From NCBI RefSeq assembly GCF_002127325.2, contig NC_035436.2:117034233-117098232 (forward strand): a DNA stretch of 64,000 nucleotides, written 5' to 3'. A model generated the notes under the pieces. It was not told where the DNA came from, ran no database searches, and worked only from the letters and a program-made list of their open reading frames with translations. Positions 24,013-34,185 of the stretch are shown one piece after another. The translations under genes were made by a program, and so were the position numbers. Origin of the DNA: Helianthus annuus. Its lineage: Eukaryota > Streptophyta > Magnoliopsida > Asterales > Asteraceae. The stretch's first letter is position 1; each line of letters starts with the position of its first letter.

Positions 24013-24152
24013 TTATCCCCAACTTGAAAGAAATTTCGTCCCGAAATTTGGTACGTACTCACTGAGGAAGCTAGGTAAGTTGTATTGTTCACTGGTTTTC
24101 CTGGGGTGTCACATCATCCCCCCGTTGATTTGGAATTTCGTCCCGAAATTCC
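24013..24152 (-). promoter_or_regulatory. Element C double palindrome and polypurine module
   Basis: Two copies of a palindrome-plus-purine module occur in series on the minus strand. The first is GGAATTTCG/CGAAATTCC (24132-24152) with AACGGGGGGATGATGTGACACCCC. The second is AAATTTCG/CGAAATTT (24031-24049) with AAGTTGGGGATAA directly at the LTR. Pol reads through the first and stops between them. The first resembles the single module of element A. Confidence 0.7.
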
Positions 24153-26518
24153 GTAGTAGTAGCTTCAGTCTCAGTAGTGGATGCATTGGTTCCGAATAAC
24201 TGGGGGTACTTTTCTTTCATTTGATCTTCGCGTTCCCAGGTGTACTCTGGGCCACGTCGGGAGTTCCAACGAACTCGAACAAGAGGGATTCTCTTGTGTT
24301 TGAGGACCTTAACATCCCGGTCCGTGATTTCAACTGGCTCCTCGACGAACTGCAACCGCTCGTCGATAGTGAGTTCCTTAAAAGGAACTATGAGGGTCTC
24401 ATCTGATAGGCACTTCTTCAGATTCGACACGTGAAATACATTGTGAACTGCACCGAGTTCAGCTGGTAGGTTCAGTCTGTAGGCTACTGGGCCTATTCTT
24501 TCAGTGATTTCGAACGGTCCAACATACCGTGGATTGAGTTTGCCTCGTTTACCAAATCGAACCACACCCTTCCAGGGTGAGACTTTTAATAAAACCCGGT
24601 CCCCGACCTGAAATTCCAATGGTCTCTTACGCTTATCCGCGTAGGCTTTCTGACGGTCGCGTGCTGCCGCCATGCGTTGTCGTATCTGTGCAATCTTTTC
24701 TTTGGCGTCCACTACAATCTCTGCACCCGTAATCTGACTATCCCCCACCTCTGCCCAACAGAGAGGTGACCGGCATTTACGTCCGTACAATGCCTCGAAT
24801 GGAGCGGCTTGAATGCTGGTGTGGTAACTGTTATTGTATGAAAACTCCACTAAAGGGAGGTGCTTTTCCCAACCGTTGCCAAATCGATAACACACGCTCG
24901 AAGCATGTCTTCTAGAGTTTGAATCGTGCGCTCAGACTGCCCATCCGTCTGAGGGTGATATGCTGTGCTCATGTCTAAACGAGAGCCAAACACTTTGTGC
25001 ATCGCTTGCCATAGCTCTGACGTGAATCGTGCATCCCGATCTGAAATGATGGAGGTGGGCACACCGTGCCTCGAAACAACTTCTTTAAGATAGATGTCTG
25101 CGAGAGTGGAGAACTTATCTGTTTCCTTTATTGCCAGGAAGTGTGCAGACTTGGTGAGTCGATCCACGATCACCCATATGGTATCATTCCCGCGCTGGGA
25201 TCTAGGTAAGCCCGTAACGAAATCCATGGAAATTTCTTCCCATTTCCACTGTGGTATCCTGGGTTGTTGCAGTAAACCTGCGGGTTTCTGATATTCAACC
25301 TTGACTCTCGCACAGGTCAAGCACTTGCCAACATAGGTGGCGATGTGGGCTTTCATACTTGGCCACCAGTATGTTGTTTTGATATCGTGGTACATTTTAT
25401 CCGACCCTGGGTGTACCGAGTAGCGAGACTTGTGCGCTTCGTCCATCACAAGCTCTCGTAGACCGCCGTAAAGTGGGACCCAAATACGCCCCGTTACATA
25501 GTAGGCGCCGTCTTCCTTTTGTTCCATTCGTTGCCTTGAACCGCGTAAGGCTTCAGCCATGATGTTTTCGGGTTTCAATGCTTCTATCTGAGCAGCTCGT
25601 ATCTGTGCAGGAAGACTGGACTGAATAGTAAGCTGTAGCGCTCGCACGCGCTTAGGTAGGGTGTCTTTCCGACTGAGGGCGTCAGCCACAACATTGGCCT
25701 TGCTTGGATGATACTTGATAGCGCATTCGTAATCATTAAGCAGTTCGACCCATCGTCGTTGACGCATATTCAATTCCTTCTGCTTGAAGATATGCTCGAG
25801 ACTCCTGTGATCGGTGTAAATTGTGCACTTGGTACCGTACAGGTAGTGTCGCCATATCTTAAGCGTAAAAACAACAGCTCCCAGCTCTAAATCGTGCGTC
25901 GTGTAGTTCCGTTCACGAACCTTGAGTTGACGAGAGGCGTAGGCAATAACTTTATCCCGCTGCATCAATACACAACCAAGCCCCTGTATCGATGCGTCAC
26001 AATAAACCACGAAGTCATCCGTGCCCTCGGGCAGTGAGAGGATAGGTGCGCTGCATAGTCTATCCTTCAGGTACTGAAAAGCAGTTTCCTGTGTATTACC
26101 CCATCTGTAAACGACACCTTTCTGTGTCAGCATAGTAAGCGGCTGCGCGATCTTGGAGAAGTCTTTGATAAACCGCCTGTAGTATCCCGCCAAACCCAAG
26201 AATTGGCGTATTTCCGTTGGTGTACGCGGTGCAGGCCAGTTCCTGATCGAATCTACCTTGGATGGATCGACATGGATCCCATCCCTGTTCACCACATGGC
26301 CTAAGAAGTGGACTTCACGAAGTCAGAAGTCGCATTTAGAAAACTTTGCGTACAGTTGCTCCTTTCGAAGAAGTTCCAAGATAAGACGTAAGTGCTGCTC
26401 GTGCTCCTCCTGACTCTTGGAGTAGATCAGAATGTCGTCGATGAAGACGATGACGAACTTGTCAAGATAGGGTTTGCATACCCTGTTCGTAAGGTCCATA
26501 AATACGGCAGGTGCGTTC
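24089..26518 (-). pseudogene. pol: Element C pol: RT C-terminal part, RNase H, integrase, chromodomain
   Basis: Reading begins at NAPAVFMDL in RT, so protease and the RT fingers are absent. [11 protein letters not shown] follows, then a TGG to TGA stop at 26323, RNase H with YCDAS, integrase HHCC and TKSAHF and DRDARF regions, and a one-base deletion near 24885 (D reads GATTTCGGC, C reads GATTTGGC). The frame then continues through GPF and [16 protein letters not shown] to 24089. It ends with a short tail derived from the first polypurine module. Confidence 0.9.
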
Positions 26519-26660
26519 AATAATATCAAACCATCCATCATATCAAACATAAAATATAGTAGGTAAAATAATTCATAAAACCCAATACGATTAATGTTCG
26601 ATCCAAACTTTGTTTGAGTAGCGTAAACAATATAATGAAAGCCCAAGATAAGTTATAAGT
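26519..26660 (-). other. Non-coding spacer replacing protease and early RT in element C
   Basis: About 140 bp of A/T-rich DNA join the end of gag to RT at NAPAVF. Element E has a clearly homologous spacer at about 53321-53463 in the same place, so the replacement predates both insertions. Its RT-side end (ATGTTTGATATGATGGATGG) weakly resembles the LTR motif ATGTTCAATATGATTGGTGG. Confidence 0.75.
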
Positions 26661-27198
26661 TCAAATATCGTTCATTGCGTCTCCCTGACCAACCATGTAC
26701 ACGCTGCCCCGGCGTCATGGTTTCCATTGCTTCCCCCAACGCTTTCCCCGTTGTCGTCCCTGTTTCCATGGTCGTGGTTTTGAGTCTGGTCCTGGTTTAA
26801 TTGAGGGCAATCGCGTTTAAAATGACCTTCAACCCCACACTGGAAACATCCCCCGTTCCCACGCTGTGGCTGCTGCTGTGTGTTCTGTGGAGCTGGTGGT
26901 GGCAGTTGCTGGTTCTGTGAAGGTTGAGGCGGTCGTTGTTGTTCTTGGGTTACAGGACGTGAGTTTCGACAATCCTTTGCTTCATGACCAATCTTGAGAC
27001 ATCTCTGACATTGTTCCTTGCGACACCATCCACTGTGGTGTCTGTTGCACCGGTTACATAGTGGGTGAATTCCCCGATATCCACCCTGCCCCTGGTTGCC
27101 TGAAGAGTGCTGACTGGGACTCTGATAACGGTCAGTCTTTTGCTGTTGAACCTGTGACTGGACTGAAGCTGATCCCTTGCTGGAATCCCCATCCCATT
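26661..27198 (-). pseudogene. gag: Element C gag, 3' part with zinc knuckles
   Basis: This is the minus-strand continuation of gag after the D insertion. It has a CNRCNRHHSGWC cluster, CCHC knuckle CQRCLKIGHEAKDC, a Q/P-rich stretch, then knuckle CFQCGVEGHFKRDC, and ends at a stop (26661-26663) created where the spacer begins. It is split from its 5' part (36423-37236) by element D. Confidence 0.85.
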
Positions 27199-27409
27199 TG
27201 TGACAACTCGAATTTCTAAGATTGATTTCATACGTATTACACGAGCATGTGTTTGACTAATTACTTAATTGCACATTGGATTGATATGAAAGTATATATA
27301 TATGTTGATTGCTTGATTGTGCATAATTGTTTGATCGTGTATAATGGGTTCCATATTGTGAAACTTGTACTGTATGTTAGCTAGTTAGTGTGAATCATGG
27401 CCCAACCTA

Positions 27410-27584
27410 CGAAGGATGTTCCACGAAACATGATGCATGAATCGAAGGATGTCGAAACATATGAAGGACTCGAAACATATCCTTCGCGCTCGAAACATAT
27501 CCTTCGCACTCGAAACATATCCTTCGATATGTTTCGGCCCAGTCTTTCAATTTGGGCCTTGGCCCACTGCCGATTTAATATAAG
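27410..27584 (+). promoter_or_regulatory. Element D promoter region with repeated CGAAACATATCCTTCG words
   Basis: Four to five overlapping copies of CGAAACATATCCTTCG and its parts (about 27430-27530) lie just upstream of AATATAAG (27577-27584), the best TATA-like box. Repeats immediately upstream of a TATA box are typical of LTR enhancers. The same region is at 34397-34571 in the 3' LTR. Confidence 0.5.
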
Positions 27585-28189
27585 TTGGATTAGAAACTTT
27601 ACGTAATAACATTTTTGATCGGCAAAACCCTAGAGCTTTCGGTTCCCTTGTGTGTGTGACGGCATATAGCAGACCTACACTCTGTTCAAAGGATTTCATT
27701 ACGTAATCCAGATTTCCGGTTAGTATGTGATGCTTTATGTGTATATGATCTCGTGATTTTTCCAGTTGTCTTGCAATATGTTTGTATGTTAAACAGACAC
27801 GTATGTTAATCGAATATGAATGTTAATCGGATATAGATGCTAATCGGATATATTGTGATGATATTGATTATGGTAAACGAAAACGAAACAAGTGAACACG
27901 GTTTGGTTAGTTTAAACGCAAAGATCTAAACCTGCTATCAATTAGGATCTTTGGTATTCTGTTCGGATTATTAATCAATATTACAGATCGATTGTAGTGA
28001 GGAATCGTGCTTGTATGATACTCGTTATGTAGATGTACTGTTAAGAATTGGTACTTGTTGTGATTTGTTTGGACATGCATGATAGATGATGATTGTTATG
28101 ATGATGACGGCTGTAGATGATTAGGGTTTCTGTTTCTGTATTTGGCTGCACGATATCCGTAACTGATGGTGATCAAACGTAACTGTTAA

Positions 28190-28440
28190 TTGTCGAAAGA
28201 TGTTGCTACCCGAAACATAGTTGTTGTCGAAGGATGCTTGTTAGTCGAACCATAAATTTGACCGAAAGATACTAGTTTGACCGAACCATTATTGGACCGA
28301 AAGATAGTTGGACCGAAAGATAGGTTGGCCGAAAGATGACATAGGATTCGGAACATAACATTGGTCCGAAGGATAATTGTGATTACTGTTGTCGAAAGAT
28401 AGTGACTGGATTCGAAGGATGTTAGGGATTATGAACATAC
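28190..28440 (+). repeat. Dispersed CGAAAGAT / CGAAGGAT array in element D 5' LTR
   Basis: About 12-14 copies of (A/T)CGAAAGAT, CGAAGGAT or CGAACCAT occur at 15-25 bp spacing, with non-repeating spacers. They share words with the promoter repeats upstream. The duplicate array is at 35177-35427. Confidence 0.8.
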
Positions 28441-28675
28441 TTTGACTGATTGATTATATGCTGGATTATTTGACATGCCATGCTAGAGATGAATGTTAGC
28501 ATCTGTATTCGTGCAAGGTGAAATAATACGTGTGTGTTGTTATGCAACTGACTGTTATGTGAACATTAACTGCATGCGTACAATTGTGAACATGAACTGA
28601 TTTGTTATACGTGCATACACTAGGACGTGATTAATTACTTGTGAGTGCATAACTTAGCATACCGAGCAAACCGAG

Positions 28676-29142
28676 GTGAGTTCACACTCCTACTAAGGCA
28701 TGGGATTCCCGGGTCGTGGGAATGGGTTAAAGGTTATTATTGAAAGGAACGTACTAATGCTTTACTAGACTATCACCTATCATGTCCTCGGATGTCAGGA
28801 CGGTTACGTAGGTTGGGATAACACCTACGGGTTCACATGCCATACTATCCTCGGTTACGAAGGATACGCACGTAAAACCTACGTGTACGCATTACTTACT
28901 CCTATCCTCAGGTTACGAAGGATACGTGCGTAAAACCTACGCACACTTTATACACACTTCTGTTCTCGGACGAAGAACAGGGATAATAATACGAATAGTC
29001 TAGTGGTAACTTAACATGGGAAGCCCCCACCAGCATAACTTACTATCGGCCCTGTAGAGCCACCTGTTACTTACTGTTACACATTTACTTACTGTGAACT
29101 CGCTCAACTAGTTTGTTGACCATTCTGTTACATGCCTTGCAG
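28676..29142 (+). other. Candidate intron inside element D 5' LTR
   Basis: The donor is CCGAG/GTGAGTTCACAC (intron start 28676) and the acceptor TTACATGCCTTGCAG/ATCGTTAGG (intron end 29142). A branch-like CTCAAC within GAACTCGCTCAAC lies 35-45 nt before the acceptor. The same donor, branch block and acceptor occur in the LTRs of A, C and E (intron lengths 462, 590, 502), although much of the sequence between them has diverged. The 3' LTR copy is 35663-36129. Confidence 0.55.
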
Positions 29143-29435
29143 ATCGTTAGGTACTCGGAGCTTGCACTGGAGAAGCGGGTCGTTGTGGACAAGGATTCGT
29201 GGTTTCTATGCTGAACTATTATAACATTTGAACTATTTACTATTGTTGGATTATTACTATGCTTCCGCTACACTTTAAAACAATAACATGTTTTGAACAC
29301 CTTTTGTATTGAACGGATGGTTTTCTTTTATCTTACTTAATACTATATGCATGTTCAATATGATTGGTGGCTTGATCCTGGTCAGTCACGCTCCCAAGCG
29401 GTGATACTCCGCAGGTGGATTTTGGGGGTGTGACA

Positions 29436-29759
29436 GATTGGTATCAGAGCCATTGGTTATAGAGAACTTGGTTTTAATAAGGGGAAAACGTTTTTATTAA
29501 AACCAGACTATAACCAGAACAGTGCTCTCAACAATCCACAACGACGCTTCGCTCCACGTGCAAGACTCAACTTCCTAGGTAATAAGGTTTATGTTTATTG
29601 CCTACATGCTAGAATTTGCATAGAACTTTGCTCGTAGTATGCTTACATTACCTTGCTCACAACTTGACATTGCATGAGAATACTTATGTGCTTACACTCT
29701 TCTGTCATCGCACTACTCGCGAACCTTTCTCACTTATGTTGCCTTTGATGTGAAGATCA
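29436..29759 (+). promoter_or_regulatory. Element D primer-binding site, hairpin and leader
   Basis: TGGTATCAGAGCC (29439-29451) matches initiator tRNA-Met. Four bases on, nested inverted repeats GGTTATAG/CTATAACC (29456-29515) and GGTTTTAATA/TATTAAAACC (29470-29504) can fold into a long hairpin. The remaining leader has no ORF of note. Confidence 0.8.
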
Positions 29760-30643
29760 ATGGCCGCACGAATTACCATGACTCAAGCCCAGTTAGAGGC
29801 TCTCGTTGCTGCGGCAGTTGCAGCCGCCCAAGCAGGTAGTATACCCTGCAGTATAGACACTAGGATCTTTAGATCCTACATTAATTCTCGTACTTAACTT
29901 TGCCCTATTCGTACACAATAGGTCAACCCGCTCAGCAACAACCTGCGTGTACCTTCAAGACTTTCATGGACTGTCGTCCTAGCTCGTTCAGTGGCACGGA
30001 GGGGGCAGTCGGACTCCTCCACTGGTTTGAAAAACTCGAGTCGGTTTTCGAAATGTGTGAATGCCCTGAGGCTCGCAGGGTGAAGTTCGCCACTGGCACA
30101 CTTGAAGGGATTGCGCTCACTTGGTGGAACGCACAAGTGCAGATCTTAGGGTTGGCAGCTGCTAACGCCACACCCTGGAATGAATTCAAAGAACTGATCA
30201 AGAGGGAATACTGCACTAGAGAAGACATTCACAAGTTGGAGGACGAGTTGTATAACTTGAAAATGGTTGGTTCGGAAATTGAAGCTTACACCAAGAGATC
30301 GAATGAGTTGGCTGTGCTGTGCCCAACTATGGTAGATCCTCCATACAAGCGAATTGAGTTGTATCTCAAGGGGCTCGCGTCAGAGATTCAGAGCCACGTA
30401 ACGTCGGCTAACCTCAACAACATCCAGGAAATCCAGCGTCTCGCTCATCGCATCACAGATCAGGCAGTAGACCAGGGCAAACTGCCAAAGCGTATCAGTG
30501 CTACCGCTACCGCTACTGCTACTACTACACTTGCTACTCCCAGCGAAAGTAAGAGAAAATGGGAGGGGGATTCTAGCAAGGGATCAGCATCGGTACAATC
30601 ACAGTCTCAGCAGCGAAAGACGGATAGTTACCAAAGGCAATGA
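29760..30643 (+). CDS. gag: Element D Gag, two exons, truncated before the zinc knuckles
   Basis: Exon 1 is 29760-29835 (starts [15 protein letters not shown]), the intron 29836-29921, and exon 2 29922-30643. The joined length is 798 nt, a multiple of three, for about 265 aa. The capsid part is intact and matches C and E ([43 protein letters not shown]). At DSYQRQ the sequence jumps to NEARGRAF in the next frame and stops. In E this interval holds two zinc regions and a Q/N-rich tract of about 100 codons. The nucleocapsid part is therefore deleted, and Gag and Pol are left in different frames. Confidence 0.9.
29836..29921 (+). other. Phase-1 intron in element D gag
   Basis: The donor is GCAG/GTAGTA and the acceptor CACAATAG/GTCAACC, 86 bp. 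Removal joins the codon halves G and GT, giving QAGQPAQQ. Element E encodes precisely this junction without the intron, which strongly supports the splice sites. Confidence 0.8.
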
Positions 30644-33600
30644 AGCTCGAGGTCGTGCTTTTGTGTTGGGTCGAGGAGATGCAGTGAATGATCCTAACGT
30701 AGTTATGGGTAAGTTCCTTCTCGACGATATTTACGTTACTGTCTTATTTGATTCAGGTGCTGATACAAGTTATATGTCCATGAAAATGAGTAACTTATTA
30801 AAACGTACACCAACACCCCTAGACACTAAACACGTCGTAGAACTAGCAAATGGCAAAAGTGTAGAAGCCGCTCATGTAGTCAAGGGTTGTAGCATTGTTC
30901 TGGCGGGTCAGACTTTCACGATAGATCTTATACCCATAGTCTTGGGTAGCTTCGACGTCGTCATCGGCATGGATTGGTTATCTCAACATCACGCAGAGAT
31001 CTTATGCAAGGAAAAAGTTATTCGTATTCCTCGCTCCAGTCAAGAACCTCTCGAAGTACAAGGTGACAAAAGTGGTGCTGTGGTTGGCATCATCTCTTAC
31101 TTGAAGGCGCAGAAATGTTTACGAAAGGGGCATACTGCCATTCTGGCTCTCGTTACTGATGCATCAGCAAAGGAAAAGAAGCTGGAGGATATACCAGTTG
31201 TGCGTGATTTTCCTCAAGTGTTTCCTGAAGATTTACCTGGTTTACCTCCTCATCGTCAAGTCGAGTTTCAGATTGAGTTAGCTCCTGGAGCAGCACCAAT
31301 AGCCCGCGCACCGTATCGTTTAGCTCCAACCGAACTGGAAGAACTGTCGAAGCAGCTACAAGAGCTCTTGGAAAAGGGCTTTATTCGTCCAAGCTCTTCG
31401 CCTTGGGGAGCTCCAGTGTTATTTGTGAAGAAGAAAGACGGTACGTTCAGGATGTGTATCGACTACCGTGAACTCAACAAGGTGACGGTGAAGAACCGTT
31501 ATCCTCTTCCACGCATAGATGACTTATTCGACCAGTTGCAAGGGTCGTGTTACTATTCCAAGATCGATTTGAGGTCAGGGTATCATCAGCTGAGAGTCCG
31601 GGATGAGGACGTCTCCAAAACTGCTTTCAGAACTCGCTACGGTCACTACGAGTTTCTGGTCATGCCATTCGGGCTTACAAACGCACCTGCAGTCTTCATG
31701 GATCTCATGAACAGGGTGTGCAAACCGTATCTCGACAAGTTCGTCATCGTTTTCATCGACGACATTTTGATTTACTCCAAGAGTCAGGAGGAGCATGAGC
31801 AGCATCTACGTATTATCTTGGAACTTCTTCGAAAAGAGCAACTGTACGCAAAGTTTTCAAAATGCGACTTCTGGCTTCGTGAAGTCCACTTCTTAGGCCA
31901 TGTGGTGAACAAGGATGGGATTCATGTCGATCCATCCAAGGTTGATTCGATCAGAAACTGGCCAGCACCACGTACACCGACGGAAATACGCCAATTCTTG
32001 GGTTTGGCGGGTTACTACAGGCGATTTATTAAAGACTTCTCCAAGATCGCGCAACCACTCACTATGCTTACACAGAAAGGTGTCATTTACAGATGGGGTA
32101 ATACACAGGAGACCGCTTTTCAGTACTTAAAGGATAGGCTTTGCAGCGCGCCTATTCTCTCACTGCCCGAGGGCACGGATGACTTCGTGGTTTATTGTGA
32201 CGCATCAATACAAGGGCTTGGTTGTGTATTGATGCAACGGGATAAAGTTATCGCATACGCCTCTCGGCAACTCAAGGTTCATGAACGGAACTACACGACG
32301 CACGATTTAGAGCTGGGAGCTGTTGTTTTCGCGCTTAAGATATGGCGACACTACCTGTACGGTACCAGGTGCACGATTTACACCGATCACAGGAGTCTCG
32401 AGCATATCCTTAAGCAAAAGGATTTGAATATGCGTCAACGAAGATGGGTTGAACTACTGAACGACTACGAATGCGCCATCAAGTATCATCCAGGCAAGGC
32501 CAATGTTGTGGCTGATGCCCTCAGTCGGAAAGACTCTCTACCTAAGCGCGTGCGAGCGCTACAGCTTACCATTCAGTCCAGTCTTCCTGCACAGATACGA
32601 GCTGCTCAGTTAGAAGCACTGAAACCCGAAAACGTCAAAGCTGAAGCCTTACGCGGTTCAAGGCAACGCATGGAACAAAAGGAAGACGGTGCTTACTATG
32701 TAACGGGGCGTATTTGGGTCCCACTCTATGGCGGATTACGTCAACTGGTAATGGATGAAGCTCACAAGTCTCGCTATTCGGTACATCCAGGGTCGGATAA
32801 AATGTACCACGACATCAGCACTACTTATTGGTGGCCTAGTATGAAGGCTCACATCGCTACGTACGTTGGAAAATGCTTAACCTGTGCGAGAGTCAAGGTT
32901 GAATACCAGAAACCAGCCGGTCTACTTCAGCAGCCCAAGATACCGCAGTGGAAATGGGAAGAAATTTCCATGGATTTCGTTACGGGCTTACCTAGATCCC
33001 AGCGTGGGAATGACACTATTTGGGTAATCGTTGATCGACTCACAAAGTCTGCTCACTTTTTGGCTATCAAAGAAACGGATAAGTTTTCTACTTTAGCAGA
33101 CATTTACTTGAAGGAAGTTGTTTCGAGGCACGGAGTGCCCACCTCTATTATTTCGGATCGCGATGCACGATTCACGTCAGAGCTTTGGCAAGCAATGCAC
33201 AAATCCTTCGGCTCACGATTAGACATGAGCACAGCATATCATCCTCAGACGGATGGACAGTCTGAGCGAACTATTCAAACTCTAGAAGACATGCTTCGAG
33301 CGTGTGTTATCGATTTCGGCAACGGCTGGGAAAAGCACCTCCCTTTGGTGGAGTTCTCGTACAATAACAGTTACCATACCAGCATTCAAGCCGCTCCATT
33401 TGAGGCATTGTACGGACGTAAATGCCGGTCACCTCTCTGTTGGGCAGAGGTGGGGGATAGTCAAATTACGGGTCCAGATATTGTTGTGGACGCCACAGAA
33501 AAGATAGCACAGATACGACAACGCATGGCGGCAGCACGCGACCGTCAGAAAGCCTACGCGGACAAGCGTAGAAAGCCATTGGAATTTGAGGTCGGGGACC

Positions 33601-34109
33601 GGGTTTTATTGAAAGTTTCACCCTGGAAGGGTGTGGTTCGTTTTGGTAAAAGAGGCAAATTGAATCCGCGGTACGTCGGACCATTCGAAATCTTAGAAAA
33701 GATTGGCAAAGTAGCCTACAGATTAAACCTACCTCCTGAACTCGGTGCAGTTCACAATGTATTTCACGTGTCGAATCTGAAGAAATGCCTATCAGATGAG
33801 ACCCTTATAGTTCCTTTTAAGGAACTCACTATCGACGAGCGGTTGCAGTTCGTCGAGGAACCAGTTGAAATCACGGACCGGGATGTTAAGGTCCTCAAAC
33901 ACAAGAGAATCCCTCTTGTTCGAGTTCGTTGGAACTCCCAGCGTGGCCCGGAGTATACATGGGAACGCGAAGACCAGATGAAAGAAAAGTACCCCCAGCT
34001 ATTCGAACCCAATGCATCCACTTCTGAGGCTGAAGCTACTACTACTGAATTTCGGGACGAAATTCCAAATCAACGGGGGGATGATGTGACACCCCAGGAA
34101 AACCGGTGA
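30639..34109 (+). CDS. pol: Element D Pol polyprotein
   Basis: The open frame runs from [11 protein letters not shown] to 34109, about 1155 codons, with no stop. Positions are counted from 30639. It has protease FDSGAD (about 40), the second protease motif VIGMDWL (about 108), [11 protein letters not shown] (about 374), RNase H YCDAS (about 520), integrase HHCC (about 710-750), TKSAHF and DRDARF (about 805-850), GQSERT, GPF and a chromodomain-like end [16 protein letters not shown]. The first ATG of the open frame at 30498 overlaps gag and encodes a Leu-rich stretch unlike any pol, so translation from it is unlikely. Pol is +1 relative to gag because of the gag deletion. The C-terminus has about 30 extra residues that run across the first palindrome and polypurine module. 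Confidence 0.92.
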   Translation, partial: NEARGRAFVLGRGDAVNDPNVVMGKFLLDDIYVTVLFDSGADTSYMSMKMSNLLKRTPTPLDTKHVVELANGKSVEAAHVVKGCSIVLAGQTFTIDLIPIVLGSFDVVIGMDWLSQHHAEILCKEKVIRIPRSSQEPLEVQGDKSGAVVGIISYLKAQKCLRKGHTAILALVTDASAKEKKLEDIPVVRDFPQVFPEDLPGLPPHRQVEFQIELAPGAAPIARAPYRLAPTELEELSKQLQELLEKGFIRPSSSPWGAPVLFVKKKDGTFRMCIDYRELNKVTVKNRYPLPRIDDLFDQLQGSCYYSKIDLRSGYHQLRVRDEDVSKTAFRTRYGHYEFLVMPFGLTNAPAVFMDLMNRVCKPYLDKFVIVFIDDILIYSKSQEEHEQHLRIILELLRKEQLYAKFSKCDFWLREVHFLGHVVNKDGIHVDPSKVDSIRNWPAPRTPTEIRQFLGLAGYYRRFIKDFSKIAQPLTMLTQKGVIYRWGNTQETAFQYLKDRLCSAPILSLPEGTDDFVVYCDASIQGLGCVLMQRDKVIAYASRQLKVHERNYTTHDLELGAVVFALKIWRHYLYGTRCTIYTDHRSLEHILKQKDLNMRQRRWVELLNDYECAIKYHPGKANVVADALSRKDSLPKRVRALQLTIQSSLPAQIRAAQLEALKPENVKAEALRGSRQRMEQKEDGAYYVTGRIWVPLYGGLRQLVMDEAHKSRYSVHPGSDKMYHDISTTYWWPSMKAHIATYVGKCLTCARVKVEYQKPAGLLQQPKIPQWKWEEISMDFVTGLPRSQRGNDTIWVIVDRLTKSAHFLAIKETDKFSTLADIYLKEVVSRHGVPTSIISDRDARFTSELWQAMHKSFGSRLDMSTAYHPQTDGQSERTIQTLEDMLRACVIDFGNGWEKHLPLVEFSYNNSYHTSIQAAPFEALYGRKCRSPLCWAEVGDSQITGPDIVVDATEKIAQIRQRMAAARDRQKAYADKRRKPLEFEVGDRVLLKVSPWKGVVRFGKRGKLNPRYVGPFEILEKIGKVAYRLNLPPELGAVHNVFHVSNLKKCLSDETLIVPFKELTIDERLQFVEEPVEITDRDVKVLKHKRIPLVRVRWNSQRGPEYTWEREDQMKEKYPQLFEPNASTSEAEATTTEFRDEIPNQRGDDVTPQENR

Positions 34110-34185
34110 ACTATGTAACTTGCCTAGCTACCTCAGTAAGTGCGTACCAAATTTCGGGACGAAATTTCTTTCAAGTTGGGGATAA
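34047..34185 (+). promoter_or_regulatory. Element D double palindrome and polypurine module
   Basis: GAATTTCG/CGAAATTC (34047-34065) is followed by AACGGGGGGATGATGTGACACCCC, still within pol. AAATTTCG/CGAAATTT (34149-34167) is then followed by AAGTTGGGGATAA abutting the 3' LTR. The second is the working polypurine tract by position. The first looks like an older polypurine tract plus old LTR start. Confidence 0.75.

Larger units (their letters stand above)
27199..29435 (+). repeat. Element D 5' LTR
   Basis: It begins TGTGACAACTCGAATT and ends GGGGGTGTGACA. It carries upstream repeats, a TATA-like box, a dispersed CGAAAGAT array, a candidate intron and the terminal block GATTGGTGGCTTGATCCTGG shared with the LTRs of C, E and 1-617. 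Confidence 0.95.

Noticed and set aside
30498..30638. Leu-rich start of the long open frame in D as a signal peptide on Pol
   Set aside because: It overlaps gag in another frame, and the run [14 protein letters not shown] is the shifted reading of an ACTGCTACT-rich gag stretch.
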